From positions 62,001 through 126,000 of the forward strand of contig NZ_PJRT01000020.1 of assembly GCF_002858935.1 (NCBI RefSeq): a stretch of 64,000 nucleotides of DNA. Direction: 5' to 3'. Source of the stretch: Pantoea endophytica (lineage in GTDB: Bacteria > Pseudomonadota > Gammaproteobacteria > Enterobacterales > Enterobacteriaceae). The position numbers were made by a program, and so were the translations under genes. Of this stretch, positions 1 through 10,618 are shown in pieces (position 1 is the first letter of the stretch; each line of letters begins with the position of its first letter). The notes under the pieces were generated by a model. That model ran no database searches. It was not told where the DNA came from and saw only the letters and a program-made list of their open reading frames with translations.

Positions 1-1111
1 TGAGCGCACCTCACGCAATGATGCGCATAAGCTGATTGAAGAGTGTATGATTCTCGCCAACATCGCCTCGGCGCGTTTTGTTGAGAAAAATGAAGAGCCT
101 GCGCTGTTCCGCGATCACGATCGTCCAAGCGAAGACAGCATCAAAAGCTTCCGTACCGTACTGAACGAGCTGGGCTTAAGCCTGCCGGGTGGCACTAAGC
201 CACACCCGACCGATTATGCCGCCTTGCTGAAGCAAGTGGCCGATCGCCCAGACGCAGAAATGCTGCAAACCATGCTGCTGCGTTCGATGAAACAGGCGGT
301 TTACGATCCTGAAAACCGGGGTCACTTCGGCCTGGCGCTGGCGTCGTACGCGCACTTCACCTCGCCGATTCGCCGCTATCCGGATTTGCTGTTGCATCGC
401 GCCATCAAATATCTGCTGGCAAAAGAGCGCGGCGAAGTGGACGGCATCACCACGCCGACCGGCGGCTATCACTACGACATGCAGCAGATGCTGCAGCTGG
501 GCCAGCACTGTTCACTGACCGAGCGCCGTGCTGATGAAGCCACGCGCGATGTTGCCGATTGGCTGAAGTGTGACTTCATGCAGGATCAGGTCGGCAACGT
601 GTTCAACGGCGTGATCTCCAGTGTGACCGGCTTTGGTTTCTTCGTGCGTCTTAACGAACTGTTTATCGATGGTTTGGTGCACGTTTCCTCGCTGGATAAC
701 GACTATTATCGCTTCGATGCGGTGGGTCAGCGTCTGATTGGTGAATCCGGCGGCCGTACTTATCGTCTGGGCGATGCGGTGGAAGTGCGCGTTGAAGCCG
801 TGCATATGGACGAGCGTAAAATCGACTTCGCGCTGATCTCCAGCAAGCGTGTACCGCGCGGCGAAGGCAAAACCGAACGTGAGCGCGAGAAACGCGGTGG
901 CAAACCGCCAGCCAAGCGTCGTCGTGATGCCGGCAAGAAGGGCACTTTCGAACCTGATTCAGCGTTCCGCGGCGAAAAGAAAAAGACTGCGGTTGCTGAA
1001 AAACCGGCTAAAACCGAGAAAAAAGGCAAAAAAGTCTCCGAGAAAACCCGTAAAATCGCCGCCGCCACCAAGTCTAAGCGCGCGTCGAAGAAGCAGCCTG
1101 ACGAAGCCTGA
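1..1111 (+). CDS. rnr: ribonuclease R, 3' part (5' end outside window)
   Basis: Processive 3'-to-5' exoribonuclease that degrades structured RNA and works in rRNA and mRNA quality control in the cytoplasm. The frame enters from the left edge with codons starting at base 2 and leaves 369 residues. The first ~150 residues are the end of the RNB catalytic domain, with the family block [20 protein letters not shown]. Residues ~195-280 form the S1 RNA-binding domain ([18 protein letters not shown]). From ~residue 285 the tail is rich in Lys and Arg, as in enterobacterial RNase R. The downstream rlmB matches the E. coli order rnr-rlmB. Confidence 0.97.
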   Translation, partial: ERTSRNDAHKLIEECMILANIASARFVEKNEEPALFRDHDRPSEDSIKSFRTVLNELGLSLPGGTKPHPTDYAALLKQVADRPDAEMLQTMLLRSMKQAVYDPENRGHFGLALASYAHFTSPIRRYPDLLLHRAIKYLLAKERGEVDGITTPTGGYHYDMQQMLQLGQHCSLTERRADEATRDVADWLKCDFMQDQVGNVFNGVISSVTGFGFFVRLNELFIDGLVHVSSLDNDYYRFDAVGQRLIGESGGRTYRLGDAVEVRVEAVHMDERKIDFALISSKRVPRGEGKTEREREKRGGKPPAKRRRDAGKKGTFEPDSAFRGEKKKTAVAEKPAKTEKKGKKVSEKTRKIAAATKSKRASKKQPDEA

Positions 1112-1154
1112 TAGTTTGGTCGCCTTGCAGGGCGACCTGACGAAACCGTTGTAG

Positions 1155-1174
1155 GGTGCGCATTCATGCGCACC
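1155..1174. repeat. short perfect palindrome between rnr and rlmB
   Basis: A 9-bp inverted repeat, GGTGCGCAT / ATGCGCACC, with a 2-base centre, lies 44 bases after the rnr stop. It has no T-run and so is not a classic terminator. The design (GC-rich arms ending in CAT/ATG and a tiny loop) resembles the palindrome after uxaA at 58934-58953, which suggests one class of dispersed intergenic repeat. A second hairpin, GGTCGCC / GGGCGACC, lies just before it at about 1118-1137. Confidence 0.6.
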
Positions 1175-1219
1175 TGAATCTCCGTATTCAACGATCTAAA
1201 TCCAACCTTGAGCAAAGTA

Positions 1220-1954
1220 ATGAGTGAAATAATTTTTGGTATTCATAGCGTGCAGGCGCTGCTGGAGCGCGATCCTCAGCGTTTTCAGGAAGTCTTTATC
1301 CTTAAAGGCCGCGACGATCGTCGCCTGCAGCCGCTGATCCTCGCACTGGAAGCTCAGGGAATCCCGGTGCAGGTGGCGAACCGTCAATGGCTCGATAGCC
1401 AGGTTGAAGGCGGCGTGCATCAGGGCATCGTGGCGCGCGTGAAGCCGGGCAAGCAGTATCAGGAGGGTGATTTACCGGATCTGCTGCAGAGCCTTGAGAA
1501 GCCGTTCCTGCTGGTGCTGGATGGCGTTACCGATCCGCATAATCTCGGTGCTTGCCTGCGCAGCGCGGATGCTGCGGGCGTGCATGCGGTCATCGTGCCA
1601 AAAGACCGTGCAGCACCGTTGAATGCCACCGCGAAGAAGGTGGCCAGCGGCGCAGCGGAAAACGTGCCGTTGATTCGCGTCACCAACCTGGCGCGCACCT
1701 TGCGCTTGCTGCAGGAATACCACGTCTGGGTGGTTGGTACCGCAGGCGAAGCCGATCACACCGTTTACCAAAGCAAAATGACCGGCCCAATGGCGCTGGT
1801 GATGGGCGCGGAAGGTGAAGGTATGCGTCGTTTAACGCGTGAGCATTGCGATGAGCTGATCAGCATCCCAATGGCAGGCAGCGTCTCGTCACTCAACGTG
1901 TCAGTTGCCACCGGCGTGTGCTTGTTCGAAGCCGTACGTCAGCGTCAGGCGTGA
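1220..1954 (+). CDS. rlmB: 23S rRNA (guanosine-2'-O)-methyltransferase RlmB
   Basis: SpoU/TrmH-family (SPOUT) enzyme that methylates the 2'-O of G2251 in 23S rRNA with S-adenosylmethionine. The protein has 244 residues, against 243 in E. coli. The N-terminal ~75 residues are the RNA substrate-binding domain. The SPOUT knot motifs are all visible: [21 protein letters not shown] split as [11 protein letters not shown] and [10 protein letters not shown], then GAEGEGMR, and [17 protein letters not shown] near the C-terminus. The ATG at 1220 gives the family start ([11 protein letters not shown]); an in-frame TTG 12 bases upstream is less likely. It lies 108 bases after rnr on the same strand. Confidence 0.97.
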   Translation: MSEIIFGIHSVQALLERDPQRFQEVFILKGRDDRRLQPLILALEAQGIPVQVANRQWLDSQVEGGVHQGIVARVKPGKQYQEGDLPDLLQSLEKPFLLVLDGVTDPHNLGACLRSADAAGVHAVIVPKDRAAPLNATAKKVASGAAENVPLIRVTNLARTLRLLQEYHVWVVGTAGEADHTVYQSKMTGPMALVMGAEGEGMRRLTREHCDELISIPMAGSVSSLNVSVATGVCLFEAVRQRQA

Positions 1955-2037
1955 TCCCCACCGCAAAAAGTTTTCCAGGCCAGGCATAACTGCACATCCT
2001 CTTCATACTTGAAAAATGAGTATGAGGAGGACGTTAT

Positions 2038-3666
2038 ATGATTTGGACCACTCACACCGTATTCAATCAGCCCCAACCGCTCAGCAACAGCAACCTATTC
2101 TCGCGTGATATCGCCCTGTGCGAGGCCGTTGCACGCGAAGGTGCCAGCTGGGATCGCGAATGGCTGGCTTCCGTCGGCTTGCAACTCGGCAGCGCCGAAT
2201 CCCTTGAACTAGGCCGCTTAGCTAACGTCGAAGCGCCTGAACTGCTGCGCTACAACGCGCGCGGTGAACGCCTCGACGAAGTGCGTTTTCATCCCGCCTG
2301 GCATCTGCTGATGCAGGGATTATGCGCCAGTCGGCTTCACAATCTCAGCTGGCAGCCCGACGTTCAGCCACAGGCGATGGTGGCGCGTGCCGCACGATTT
2401 ATCCTGCATGCCCAAGTGGAAGCCGGCTCGCTCTGTCCGGTGACGATGACGCACGCCGCCATTCCGCTGCTGCAGAATCATCTGCCTGAACCCTACGCGG
2501 ACTGGCGCGAAGCGCTGCTCAGCGATCGTTACGATGCGCATCATCTGCCTGGCAACAAGAAACGCGGTCTGTTGATTGGCATGGGCATGACGGAAAAACA
2601 GGGCGGCACCGATGTGTTGAGCAACACCACACGCGCCGAACCGCTCGGCGTGCGCGGGCCGGGCGAAGCGTATCGCATCACCGGCCATAAATGGTTTTTC
2701 TCGGTCCCGCAAAGCGATGCGCATCTGATTCTGGCACAAACGTCACAGGGATTGAGTTGCTTCTTCCTGCCACGCTTGCTGCCGGACGGCACGCGCAACG
2801 CCATTCGCATCGAACGCCTTAAAGACAAGCTCGGCAATCGCTCCAACGCCAGCGCTGAAGTGGAATTTCAGGATGCTATCGGCTGGCTGATGGGCGAAGA
2901 GGGCGAAGGTGTACGGCTGATCCTCAAAATGGGCGGCATGACGCGCTTCGACTGCGCGCTGGGCAGTCACGGACAGATGCGCCGTGCGCTGTCGATTGCC
3001 GTGCATCATGCGCAGCAGCGTCAGGTGATGGGCAAGAACCTTATCGATCAACCACTGATGCGCGCGGTGCTGGCGCAACAGGCGCTGCAGCTGGAAGGGC
3101 AAACCGCACTGCTGCTGCGGCTGGCGCGCGCCTGGTCAACACCGGCCAGCGAACATGAGCGTTTATACGCACGCCTGTTCACACCCGCCGCCAAATTTGT
3201 GATCTGCCAGGCGGGCATGCCTTATGTGGCAGAAGCAATGGAAGTGTTGGGCGGCATTGGCTATTGCGAAGAGAGCGAGCTGCCGCGTCTTTATCGTGAG
3301 ATGCCGGTTAATAGCATCTGGGAAGGCGCCGGCAATGTGATGTGCCTGGATGTCATGCGGGTGCTCGGCCGTCACGCCGAGGTGATGACCATGCTGCATG
3401 ATGAGTTTGAGGCGGTGAAGGGCAGTAATCGTCACTTTGATCGCCGCTGGCGGCAATTACGCTTGCAGCTCGCCAACCCGCGTGAAGGGCAGGCGCGAGA
3501 AATCACGCGCGAGTTACTGCAGCTGGCAAGTGCCGCGATTCTGCTGAAAGTGGCAGAGCCGCCGCTGGCCGATGGCTGGTGTCAGCAGCAGCTTGATCTG
3601 CGCGGCACACGGGCATTAAGCGACGATCTCTGCGCGCGCTTACTGTTGCGCTGCAGCGCCGGTTGA
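2038..3666 (+). CDS. aidB: AidB, acyl-CoA dehydrogenase-like flavoprotein of the alkylation response
   Basis: FAD-containing member of the acyl-CoA dehydrogenase superfamily, in E. coli part of the Ada response to alkylating agents and able to bind DNA. The 542 residues match the E. coli length of 541. Conserved stretches include GMGMTEKQGGTDV (flavin region), LKDKLGNRSNASAEVEFQ, and GGIGYCEESELPRLYREM followed by WEGAGN. A strong AGGAGG-type site sits just before the ATG. The last 27 bases overlap, on the opposite strand, the 3' end of bsmA. No Ada box was recognised upstream by eye. Confidence 0.96.
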   Translation: MIWTTHTVFNQPQPLSNSNLFSRDIALCEAVAREGASWDREWLASVGLQLGSAESLELGRLANVEAPELLRYNARGERLDEVRFHPAWHLLMQGLCASRLHNLSWQPDVQPQAMVARAARFILHAQVEAGSLCPVTMTHAAIPLLQNHLPEPYADWREALLSDRYDAHHLPGNKKRGLLIGMGMTEKQGGTDVLSNTTRAEPLGVRGPGEAYRITGHKWFFSVPQSDAHLILAQTSQGLSCFFLPRLLPDGTRNAIRIERLKDKLGNRSNASAEVEFQDAIGWLMGEEGEGVRLILKMGGMTRFDCALGSHGQMRRALSIAVHHAQQRQVMGKNLIDQPLMRAVLAQQALQLEGQTALLLRLARAWSTPASEHERLYARLFTPAAKFVICQAGMPYVAEAMEVLGGIGYCEESELPRLYREMPVNSIWEGAGNVMCLDVMRVLGRHAEVMTMLHDEFEAVKGSNRHFDRRWRQLRLQLANPREGQAREITRELLQLASAAILLKVAEPPLADGWCQQQLDLRGTRALSDDLCARLLLRCSAG

Positions 3667-3966
3667 AGGCGCGCCATACAGAATGGCAGTGGCGTACCAG
3701 AAGCTGGGAAGGGTGGTTTCATCCAGCATCAGAATTTGATAGTAAACCGCACCCGCCTGATTGGCTTTAGCGGCAATAGCGCGCTGCGCATCATCCGGCG
3801 ATCCGCGTGTGGTGGCGGTGATAGTGCCGAGCTTTGGCAGACCAACACTTTGCGCGCGTGAAATCTCCTGCGCGTGCTGCGTGGGCGGCGGCGGAGCTTG
3901 TGGCGTGGTGGTGAAAGCGGCGCAGCCGCTGAGCAGCAGCATTAAGGCCAAATAGAGAGTACGCAT
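3640..3966 (-). CDS. bsmA: BsmA-like (YjfO) lipoprotein, DUF1471 family
   Basis: Small envelope lipoprotein of the YdgH/BhsA/BsmA family (DUF1471), whose members affect biofilm formation and stress or peroxide tolerance. The protein has 108 residues. The signal peptide ends in a lipobox, LLLSGC, with the cysteine at ~residue 15, followed by a Pro-rich linker. The DUF1471-type core contains GSPDDAQRAIAAKANQAGA and YYQILM. The ATG at 3966 has AGGAG seven bases upstream; a longer frame exists but lacks such a site. It lies convergent with aidB, as in E. coli (aidB-yjfN-bsmA), but yjfN is absent. Confidence 0.85.
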   Translation of the reverse strand: MRTLYLALMLLLSGCAAFTTTPQAPPPPTQHAQEISRAQSVGLPKLGTITATTRGSPDDAQRAIAAKANQAGAVYYQILMLDETTLPSFWYATAILYGAPSTGAAAQQ

Positions 3967-4020
3967 AGCAACTCCTGAAGCAGGAAGATGGCTCAAGTGT
4001 AAGCCATCTTCCTGTGGCTT

Positions 4021-5952
4021 TTAGTCCTTCAGATGAAAAATGCTCACCAGCTGCGTCAGATGATGCCCTTTCTTACTCAGATGATTGGCGGTGGTTTCTG
4101 ACTGGTTAATCATATCGCTGCTTTGATGCGTGGCCTGGCTGATGTGATTCATCGCCAGGTTCACCTGACCAATGCCCGCCGCCTGTTCCTGCGCGGCAAT
4201 ATTGATCTCACCCATCAGCGTTTTAACCTGCTCGATGTGATTGACGATATGGCTCATTGCATCGCGCGTCTGCTCAGATAACGTATGGCCGGCCGCCACT
4301 TTATCGATGGAGCTGGCAATCAACCCATCAATCTCTTTGGCTGCCGTAGCACTGCGCTGTGCCAGCGCGCGCACTTCCGCCGCGACCACAGCAAAGCCTT
4401 TACCGTGTTCACCGGCGCGAGCGGCTTCAACCGCGGCATTAAGCGCCAGAATGTTGGTCTGGAAGGCGATCGACTCAATCACATGGGTGATATCGGCGAT
4501 GCTCTGCGACGCCACGCGAATCTCCGACATGGTTTCCACCGAACGTGCCACGGTGCTGCCGCCGTGATTCACGGTATTAGCCGCTTCACCAACCAGCGCC
4601 ATCGCCTGCCGCACGTTGGCAGCGGTTTGTGCCACGGTGGCGCCAAACTGCTCCATGCTGGCCGAGGTTTCCTCCACGCTGCTGGCCTGACGGCCAATCT
4701 GCTCGCTGATGCTGGAGCTGCTGGCGGCGATGGTATCGGTGCCGCTGCTGATTTCCTGCGCCGCCGAACGTACCTGACTGACGACTTTCTCCAGTCCATC
4801 GCCAATGCCGTTGATCGCGCTGACCAGCTGACCAATCTCATCACGACGTGAAGAGTCGAGATGTGCCTGCAGATTACCAGCGGCGTACTGTTCTGCCAGA
4901 TGGATCACCTGCTGCAGCGGACGCGTGATGGCGCGGCGGCTGTACCACATAAAGCCAATGGCAAACGCGATCACCAACGCCAGGCCAATCGCCATAAACA
5001 GGTTACGGCTGTGCGTGATTGGCGCCAGCAGGCTGGCACGGCTCACTTCACCGGCGATGATCCAGTTCCAGCCCGGCAGCTGCTGCCACGCCAGCAGTTT
5101 GGTTTCGCCATCCAGTTCAATCGCCACTAATCCCTTCGGCTGGCTAAGCAGTTGCTGCTGCGTGGCGTTATCCCAGCGCGGCAGTTTGCCTTCAGCGTGA
5201 CGATCAAACAGATATTGGCCCTGGCTGCTGCCCGGCGTCCCATTCAACACCGAGAAGGTGCCGCTGTCACCAAGATGGCGCGCCAGCACTTTGTCACGCA
5301 TCAGCGCGTACTGCGCGTCGATCTGTACCCCGACGAACAGAATAGCGATCACCGCGCCGCTGCTATCCTGCACCGGCTGATACTGCGTAATGTAACGATG
5401 GCCAAACAGCGTCGCCAGGCCGCGATAGACCGTGCCCTGATTGACGCTGCGCCAGGCGGCGCTGCTGCGATCCAGTTTGGTGCCCACCGCGCGGCTGCCA
5501 TCCTCTTTTTTCAGCGAGGTGGCGATGCGGATGTAGTCTTCGCCGTCACGCACGAAGATGGTGGATACCGCACCGGTACGATCGAGAAAATCATCTACCG
5601 CGATCTGATCGAGGTTGAGGGTTTTCAATCCCGCTCGCAGCGTTGGCGTGCTGAATTCACCTACCTGCACACGTTCGCTGTCGTCACGACTAAAACGTTT
5701 TGGCAGGAAGCTTTGGAACAGTTTGGTGTAATTGGCCACCTCTTCCGACAGCGTGGCGTTGAACATGGTGGCCATTTCATTAATGCCTTGCACCTGATTC
5801 TGCATATCATCGGTTGCCAGCTGCTCCAGCTGACGTGCCGCGTTATGGCTCAGGGTCAATGTCAGCGTAAATAGCACAATTGCCACGCTCAAAGACGTCA
5901 ATACAGACAGCTTGATTCCGAGACCCATGGCGCTGAGAGAAAGACGCTTCAT
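4021..5952 (-). CDS. methyl-accepting chemotaxis protein with a Cache sensor domain
   Basis: Transmembrane chemoreceptor of 643 residues. A membrane helix at ~12-33 is followed by a large periplasmic sensor of the Cache_3-Cache_2 type (residues ~45-300; conserved pieces [18 protein letters not shown] and [12 protein letters not shown]). A second helix lies at ~312-335, then a HAMP domain and a long signalling coiled coil. The hairpin tip that contacts CheA/CheW reads [18 protein letters not shown]. There is no C-terminal NWETF-type pentapeptide, so direct CheR tethering is unlikely. The ATG at 5952 has a good ribosome site (AAAAGGT). A sigma-28-type promoter lies just upstream. The ligand is unknown. 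E. coli has no gene here. Confidence 0.93.
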   Translation of the reverse strand: MKRLSLSAMGLGIKLSVLTSLSVAIVLFTLTLTLSHNAARQLEQLATDDMQNQVQGINEMATMFNATLSEEVANYTKLFQSFLPKRFSRDDSERVQVGEFSTPTLRAGLKTLNLDQIAVDDFLDRTGAVSTIFVRDGEDYIRIATSLKKEDGSRAVGTKLDRSSAAWRSVNQGTVYRGLATLFGHRYITQYQPVQDSSGAVIAILFVGVQIDAQYALMRDKVLARHLGDSGTFSVLNGTPGSSQGQYLFDRHAEGKLPRWDNATQQQLLSQPKGLVAIELDGETKLLAWQQLPGWNWIIAGEVSRASLLAPITHSRNLFMAIGLALVIAFAIGFMWYSRRAITRPLQQVIHLAEQYAAGNLQAHLDSSRRDEIGQLVSAINGIGDGLEKVVSQVRSAAQEISSGTDTIAASSSSISEQIGRQASSVEETSASMEQFGATVAQTAANVRQAMALVGEAANTVNHGGSTVARSVETMSEIRVASQSIADITHVIESIAFQTNILALNAAVEAARAGEHGKGFAVVAAEVRALAQRSATAAKEIDGLIASSIDKVAAGHTLSEQTRDAMSHIVNHIEQVKTLMGEINIAAQEQAAGIGQVNLAMNHISQATHQSSDMINQSETTANHLSKKGHHLTQLVSIFHLKD

Positions 5953-5987
5953 AAAGTACCTTTTGAGATTATTGAAGGGGTACAAGA

Positions 5988-6014
5988 TCAACGGCAAAGT
6001 GGGCTAAATGTTTA
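5988..6014 (-). promoter_or_regulatory. candidate sigma-28 (FliA) promoter of the Cache chemoreceptor
   Basis: On the minus strand TAAA is followed by 15 bases and then GCCGTTGA. The flagellar sigma consensus is TAAA-N15-GCCGATAA, so spacing is exact and the -10 has two mismatches. It ends 35 bases before the chemoreceptor start codon. This fits expression with the flagellar regulon. Confidence 0.65.
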
Positions 6015-6079
6015 GGGCAGAAATTATTCAAACTTAATGTGAAGTGGCTCGCGTTTTATCAGGCAGCGCTTACACTGAG

Positions 6080-6098
6080 TCCAGTGATAATCATTCTC
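6080..6098 (+). promoter_or_regulatory. candidate Fur box before yjfP
   Basis: The stretch TGATAATCATTCTC matches the right-hand two thirds of the 19-base Fur consensus GATAATGATAATCATTATC; by hand count 14 of 19 positions agree. It ends 12 bases before the yjfP start codon, overlapping its likely leader. No iron-related role of YjfP is known to me, so the site may be fortuitous. Confidence 0.35.
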
Positions 6099-6110
6099 AA
6101 TGGAGGCGGT

Positions 6111-6860
6111 ATGATTGAGTTGGCAACGGAGAATCTGGCAGGCATTGAATGTATTCATGCATCACCGGCCGGGCAGCGCCAGGCGCGCTTGCCGACGGTG
6201 TTGTTCTATCACGGTTTTACCTCATCGAAAGAGGTTTACAGCTACTTTGCCGTGGCGCTGGCGCAGGCTGGTTTCCGCGTGGTCATGCCCGATGCGGACA
6301 TGCACGGCGCACGTTACAACGGTGATACCGACGCGCGGATGACCCACTTCTGGGAGATCCTTAAACAGAACATCGATGAAGTGCCGTTGCTGGAAAAGGC
6401 GCTGCGCGATAACGACTGGATTGCGGATGAGCGTTTTGCCGTGGCAGGCGCCTCAATGGGCGGCATGACCGCGCTGGGCGCGATGGCACGCTATCCACAG
6501 ATTCACAGCGTGGCGTGTTTGATGGGTTCCGGCTATTTCATGCAGCTGAGTCATACGCTGTTTCCGCCGCTGGTGGCGCGCACGCCAGAGCAGAAAGAGG
6601 CTTTTGCCGCGCGTTTAGCACCGCTGGCGCCTTACGATCCCAGCGAACAGCTGGAGAAACTGGCGAATCGACCTTTGCTGTTGTGGCACGGCGAAGCGGA
6701 TGAAGTGGTGCCCTTTGCTGAAACGGCGCGTTTGCAGAAAGCCTTAGGCGAGGCAGAACTCGATCACCATGTGACCACGCTATCTGAAAAAAACATCGGC
6801 CATAAAATCACGCCAGCGGCCCTGACGGCGCTGGTCAGTTTCTTTAAACATCATTTATAA
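6111..6860 (+). CDS. yjfP: YjfP, alpha/beta-hydrolase esterase
   Basis: Cytoplasmic carboxylesterase of the alpha/beta-hydrolase fold; the E. coli homologue hydrolyses short-chain esters in vitro, but its natural substrate is unknown. The 249 residues equal the E. coli length. The nucleophile elbow is GASMGG (Ser ~119). The oxyanion-side motif is FYHGFTSSKEVYSYFAVAL, and the Asp/His of the triad lie in HGEADEVVPF and in the C-terminal GHKITP. The ATG at 6111 has GGAGG four bases upstream and starts MIEL as in E. coli; an upstream in-frame start would add 24 unrelated residues. Confidence 0.94.
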   Translation: MIELATENLAGIECIHASPAGQRQARLPTVLFYHGFTSSKEVYSYFAVALAQAGFRVVMPDADMHGARYNGDTDARMTHFWEILKQNIDEVPLLEKALRDNDWIADERFAVAGASMGGMTALGAMARYPQIHSVACLMGSGYFMQLSHTLFPPLVARTPEQKEAFAARLAPLAPYDPSEQLEKLANRPLLLWHGEADEVVPFAETARLQKALGEAELDHHVTTLSEKNIGHKITPAALTALVSFFKHHL

Positions 6861-6906
6861 AAATGCGGGTTGGCGTGATTGGCGCCAGCCCGTTTAGGTT
6901 GCCGAA

Positions 6907-7116
6907 TCAGAGTTGTGATGACAACCGTTCGGCGGCGCTGGTATTGGCACTGACTGGGTTACTGCTTGCAGGCGCATCCAGCCGATTGACGTAGACATAG
7001 CCTGATGCCGCGTTGCTGCTGTGACTTCTCATCTGCTGCGCGAAGTCAGCGGAGCTGGCAAGAGCGGGTGTAGACAGGAAGAGACCCAGTAAAGTGGCGA
7101 AAATGATCGTTTTCAT
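6907..7116 (-). CDS. small exported protein of unknown function (69 aa)
   Basis: Not recognised. The N-terminus is a clear signal peptide (MKTIIFATLLGLFLSTPALA, cleavage expected after ALA at ~20), leaving a mature peptide of ~49 residues rich in Ser, Ala and Asn (SSNAASGYVYVNRLDAPASS). There is no cysteine and no membrane helix after the signal. A strong GAGGAG ribosome site sits six bases before the ATG, which argues for a real gene. It lies convergent with yjfP, in the position of small periplasmic genes near yjfN/yjfY in relatives, but I see no convincing match to those. Confidence 0.7.
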   Translation of the reverse strand: MKTIIFATLLGLFLSTPALASSADFAQQMRSHSSNAASGYVYVNRLDAPASSNPVSANTSAAERLSSQL

Positions 7117-7340
7117 TATCGACTCCTCACTCCAGGGATTGCACTCTCAGACGCGGCGAAAAGCGGAATTCGTTGCGCCTGTAAACAGTGTAGTTCTTAA
7201 CCAATTTGCCGCCAGATCGTCCCTTTGAACGCCTTCTTCAGAGAATTTGATAAAACCTTCTCTAACTCACTGATGCATTTCACTTAGCACAAAAAGCCGC
7301 TTCAGCTGGCACGATAGTCGCCATTTGATGAATTGTGCGC

Positions 7341-7369
7341 TTGAGTTTCCGCAAGGACGCCAGTATGAT
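7341..7369 (+). promoter_or_regulatory. sigma-70 promoter of the rpsF operon
   Basis: TTGAGT and TATGAT are separated by exactly 17 bases. Transcription would begin near 7376 and give a leader of ~127 bases before rpsF. This is the best -35/-10 pair in the 386-base gap between the small exported gene and rpsF. Confidence 0.6.
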
Positions 7370-7375
7370 TACGCG

Positions 7376-7898
<523 letters not shown>

Positions 7899-7904
7899 TC
7901 CGAC

Positions 7905-8454
<550 letters not shown>

Positions 8455-8481
8455 TCGGTAGTTGTCCATTAACGACTTTAA

Positions 8482-8943
<462 letters not shown>

Positions 8944-8960
8944 GTTCACTCAGTAATGCG

Positions 8961-8988
8961 AAAACGCCGGCCATGTGCCGGCGTTTTT
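8961..8988 (+). terminator. intrinsic terminator after rplI
   Basis: GC-rich hairpin AACGCCGGC / GCCGGCGTT followed by TTTTT. The A-rich left flank lets it also work for ytfB, whose 3' end faces it from the right. Confidence 0.9.
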
Positions 8989-8999
8989 GTTTCTGCGTT

Positions 9000-9653
9000 T
9001 TACTGAGCGCGGATAAAGCTGCCATCTGGCTGGCGCGTAAACAGCACCGGACCGTTGCTGCCATCGACCGTTAAACCGGTCACCACGCCTTGCGCGTTCT
9101 GACGAATCTTCACCTGCTGACCATTTTGTAACGCACTCAGCGGCTGCCCATCACCTTCGACTCGCGCCATGGCAAACACATCATTCACCGGCAAATTATT
9201 GTCGCGGAACAGCTGTGCCAGTGTCTGGCCTGATGCCACATTATAGGTGCGCCACTCGCCCTGCGAATCGGTTTTCGCCGGCGTGTTTTGCTGTTGATTA
9301 TTGTCGTAAATCTCCGCCTGCATCGGCACTTCTTTAGCGCCAGTGTCCGCCGGACGCTCAACCGGATATTGCGGCGTGCTGCTCGGCCAGAGAAACGCCA
9401 GCAGCAGCACCAGCAGGGCAATGACGATGCCGCGACGATGCAAAGCGGGTAGCGGATCCATCCAGCGCACATCATCCAGCAAATGCCAGACGCGCTGTAG
9501 TGCGGCGGGAACGCGGGAAGGGTGATCGGAAGCCATTCGTGAATCCTCCTCGCTGGCGGCCTGGCGCGGAATGCGCGGCAGCCAACGTTGCAACCAAGGT
9601 AATAAAGTACGCGGTGCGCGCGTCCTGCGACGTCGTGGGGCGATCTGGCCCAT
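9000..9653 (-). CDS. ytfB: YtfB (OapA-type) cell-division-associated membrane protein
   Basis: Single-span inner-membrane protein linked to cell division in E. coli, with a periplasmic glycan-binding OapA/LysM-like domain. The 217 residues compare with 212 in E. coli. An Arg-rich cytoplasmic N-terminus (APRRRRTRAP) precedes a membrane helix near residue 75-95 (IVIALLVLLLAFLW). The C-terminal ~85 residues (TYNVASGQTLAQLFRDNNLP) are the OapA/LysM-like domain. The ATG at 9653 gives the family start MGQ; a longer frame adds 45 unrelated residues. It lies between rplI and fklB, divergent from fklB, as in E. coli. Confidence 0.92.
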   Translation of the reverse strand: MGQIAPRRRRTRAPRTLLPWLQRWLPRIPRQAASEEDSRMASDHPSRVPAALQRVWHLLDDVRWMDPLPALHRRGIVIALLVLLLAFLWPSSTPQYPVERPADTGAKEVPMQAEIYDNNQQQNTPAKTDSQGEWRTYNVASGQTLAQLFRDNNLPVNDVFAMARVEGDGQPLSALQNGQQVKIRQNAQGVVTGLTVDGSNGPVLFTRQPDGSFIRAQ

Positions 9654-9869
9654 GTATTCTCTCTTGTTCCGACGGTGGCGGGTGAAAACCTCGCCACAGC
9701 TATAGTATGAGCAATGCTGACAGGAAGTGCCTGGCAGCATTGAAAAATTTGACCGCTGTATTGTTTCCGTTTCGCCGGGAAATGTCATCTGCGGCGCGTG
9801 AGATTTTACGCCAGCCGCCCGCGCTGGTATGCTGCCGGTTCTATTTTTCTCCGGGATTAAGGAATCAAG

Positions 9870-10490
9870 ATGACGACCCCTTCATTCGACAGCGTCGAAT
9901 CACAAGCAAGTTACGGTATCGGTTTACAGGTAGGCCAGCAGCTGCAAGAGTCTGGACTGCAGGGTCTGCAGCCAGAAGCACTGCTCGCCGGCCTGCGCGA
10001 CGCGCTGGAAGGGAACTCACCGGCCGTCCCGGTTGACGTGGTACATCGCGCACTGCGTGAAGTGCACGAGCGCGCTGAAGGCGTGCGTCGTGAGCGTGTA
10101 GAAGCGATGGCGGCTGAAGGTCAGACTTTCCTTGAGCAGAACGCACAACGCGAAGGCGTAAGCAGCACCGAAACCGGTCTGCAGTTCAGCGTCATCACGC
10201 AGGGCGAAGGTCCAATTCCTTCACGTCAGGATCGTGTGCGCGTGCATTACACCGGCAAACTGATCGATGGCACGGTATTCGACAGCTCAGTCGCGCGTGG
10301 CGAACCCGCAGAATTCCCGGTTAGCGGCGTAATCGCCGGTTGGATCGAAGCGCTGACGCTGATGCCGGTCGGTTCGAAGTGGGAACTGGCGATTCCACAC
10401 AACCTCGCTTACGGCGAGCGCGGTGCTGGCGCCTCCATCCCGCCATTCAGCACCCTGATCTTCGAAGTTGAACTGCTGGAAATTCTGTAA
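9870..10490 (+). CDS. fklB: FKBP-type peptidyl-prolyl isomerase FklB (FKBP22)
   Basis: Homodimeric cytoplasmic prolyl isomerase. The 206 residues match E. coli FKBP22. The N-terminal half ([20 protein letters not shown]) is the helical dimerisation domain. The C-terminal ~110 residues are the FKBP domain, with [18 protein letters not shown], the active-site segment [20 protein letters not shown], and [20 protein letters not shown]. Divergent from ytfB and closed by its own terminator. Confidence 0.97.
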   Translation: MTTPSFDSVESQASYGIGLQVGQQLQESGLQGLQPEALLAGLRDALEGNSPAVPVDVVHRALREVHERAEGVRRERVEAMAAEGQTFLEQNAQREGVSSTETGLQFSVITQGEGPIPSRQDRVRVHYTGKLIDGTVFDSSVARGEPAEFPVSGVIAGWIEALTLMPVGSKWELAIPHNLAYGERGAGASIPPFSTLIFEVELLEIL

Positions 10491-10508
10491 GTCGCCAAGT
10501 TGATTCTC

Positions 10509-10539
10509 AAAACCGGCACACGATCGTGCCGGTTTTTTT
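10509..10539 (+). terminator. intrinsic terminator after fklB
   Basis: Hairpin AACCGGCAC / GTGCCGGTT with a 6-base loop, followed by a run of seven T residues, 18 bases after the fklB stop. Confidence 0.92.
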
Positions 10540-10578
10540 ATATCTGTAGAACAAGCTGGTTTTAAATTAATCAGCGTA

Positions 10579-10606
10579 TATAATGTGCGAATCGAACGAT
10601 TCACAC
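10579..10606 (+). promoter_or_regulatory. promoter and operator-like palindrome of the toxin-antitoxin pair
   Basis: A perfect -10 (TATAAT, 10579-10584) is followed at once by an inverted repeat, GTGCGAATCG / CGATTCACAC, at 10585-10606, with one mismatched pair. It ends 12 bases before the antitoxin ATG. Phd/YefM antitoxins typically repress their own promoter by binding such a palindrome; this role is inferred. Confidence 0.65.
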
Positions 10607-10618
10607 GAAAGGTGCGGT

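Noticed and set aside
5152..5874. Plus-strand open frame of 240 residues opposite the Cache chemoreceptor
   Set aside because: Low-quality His/Ala/Arg-rich translation with no family; the minus strand encodes a clear Cache sensor.
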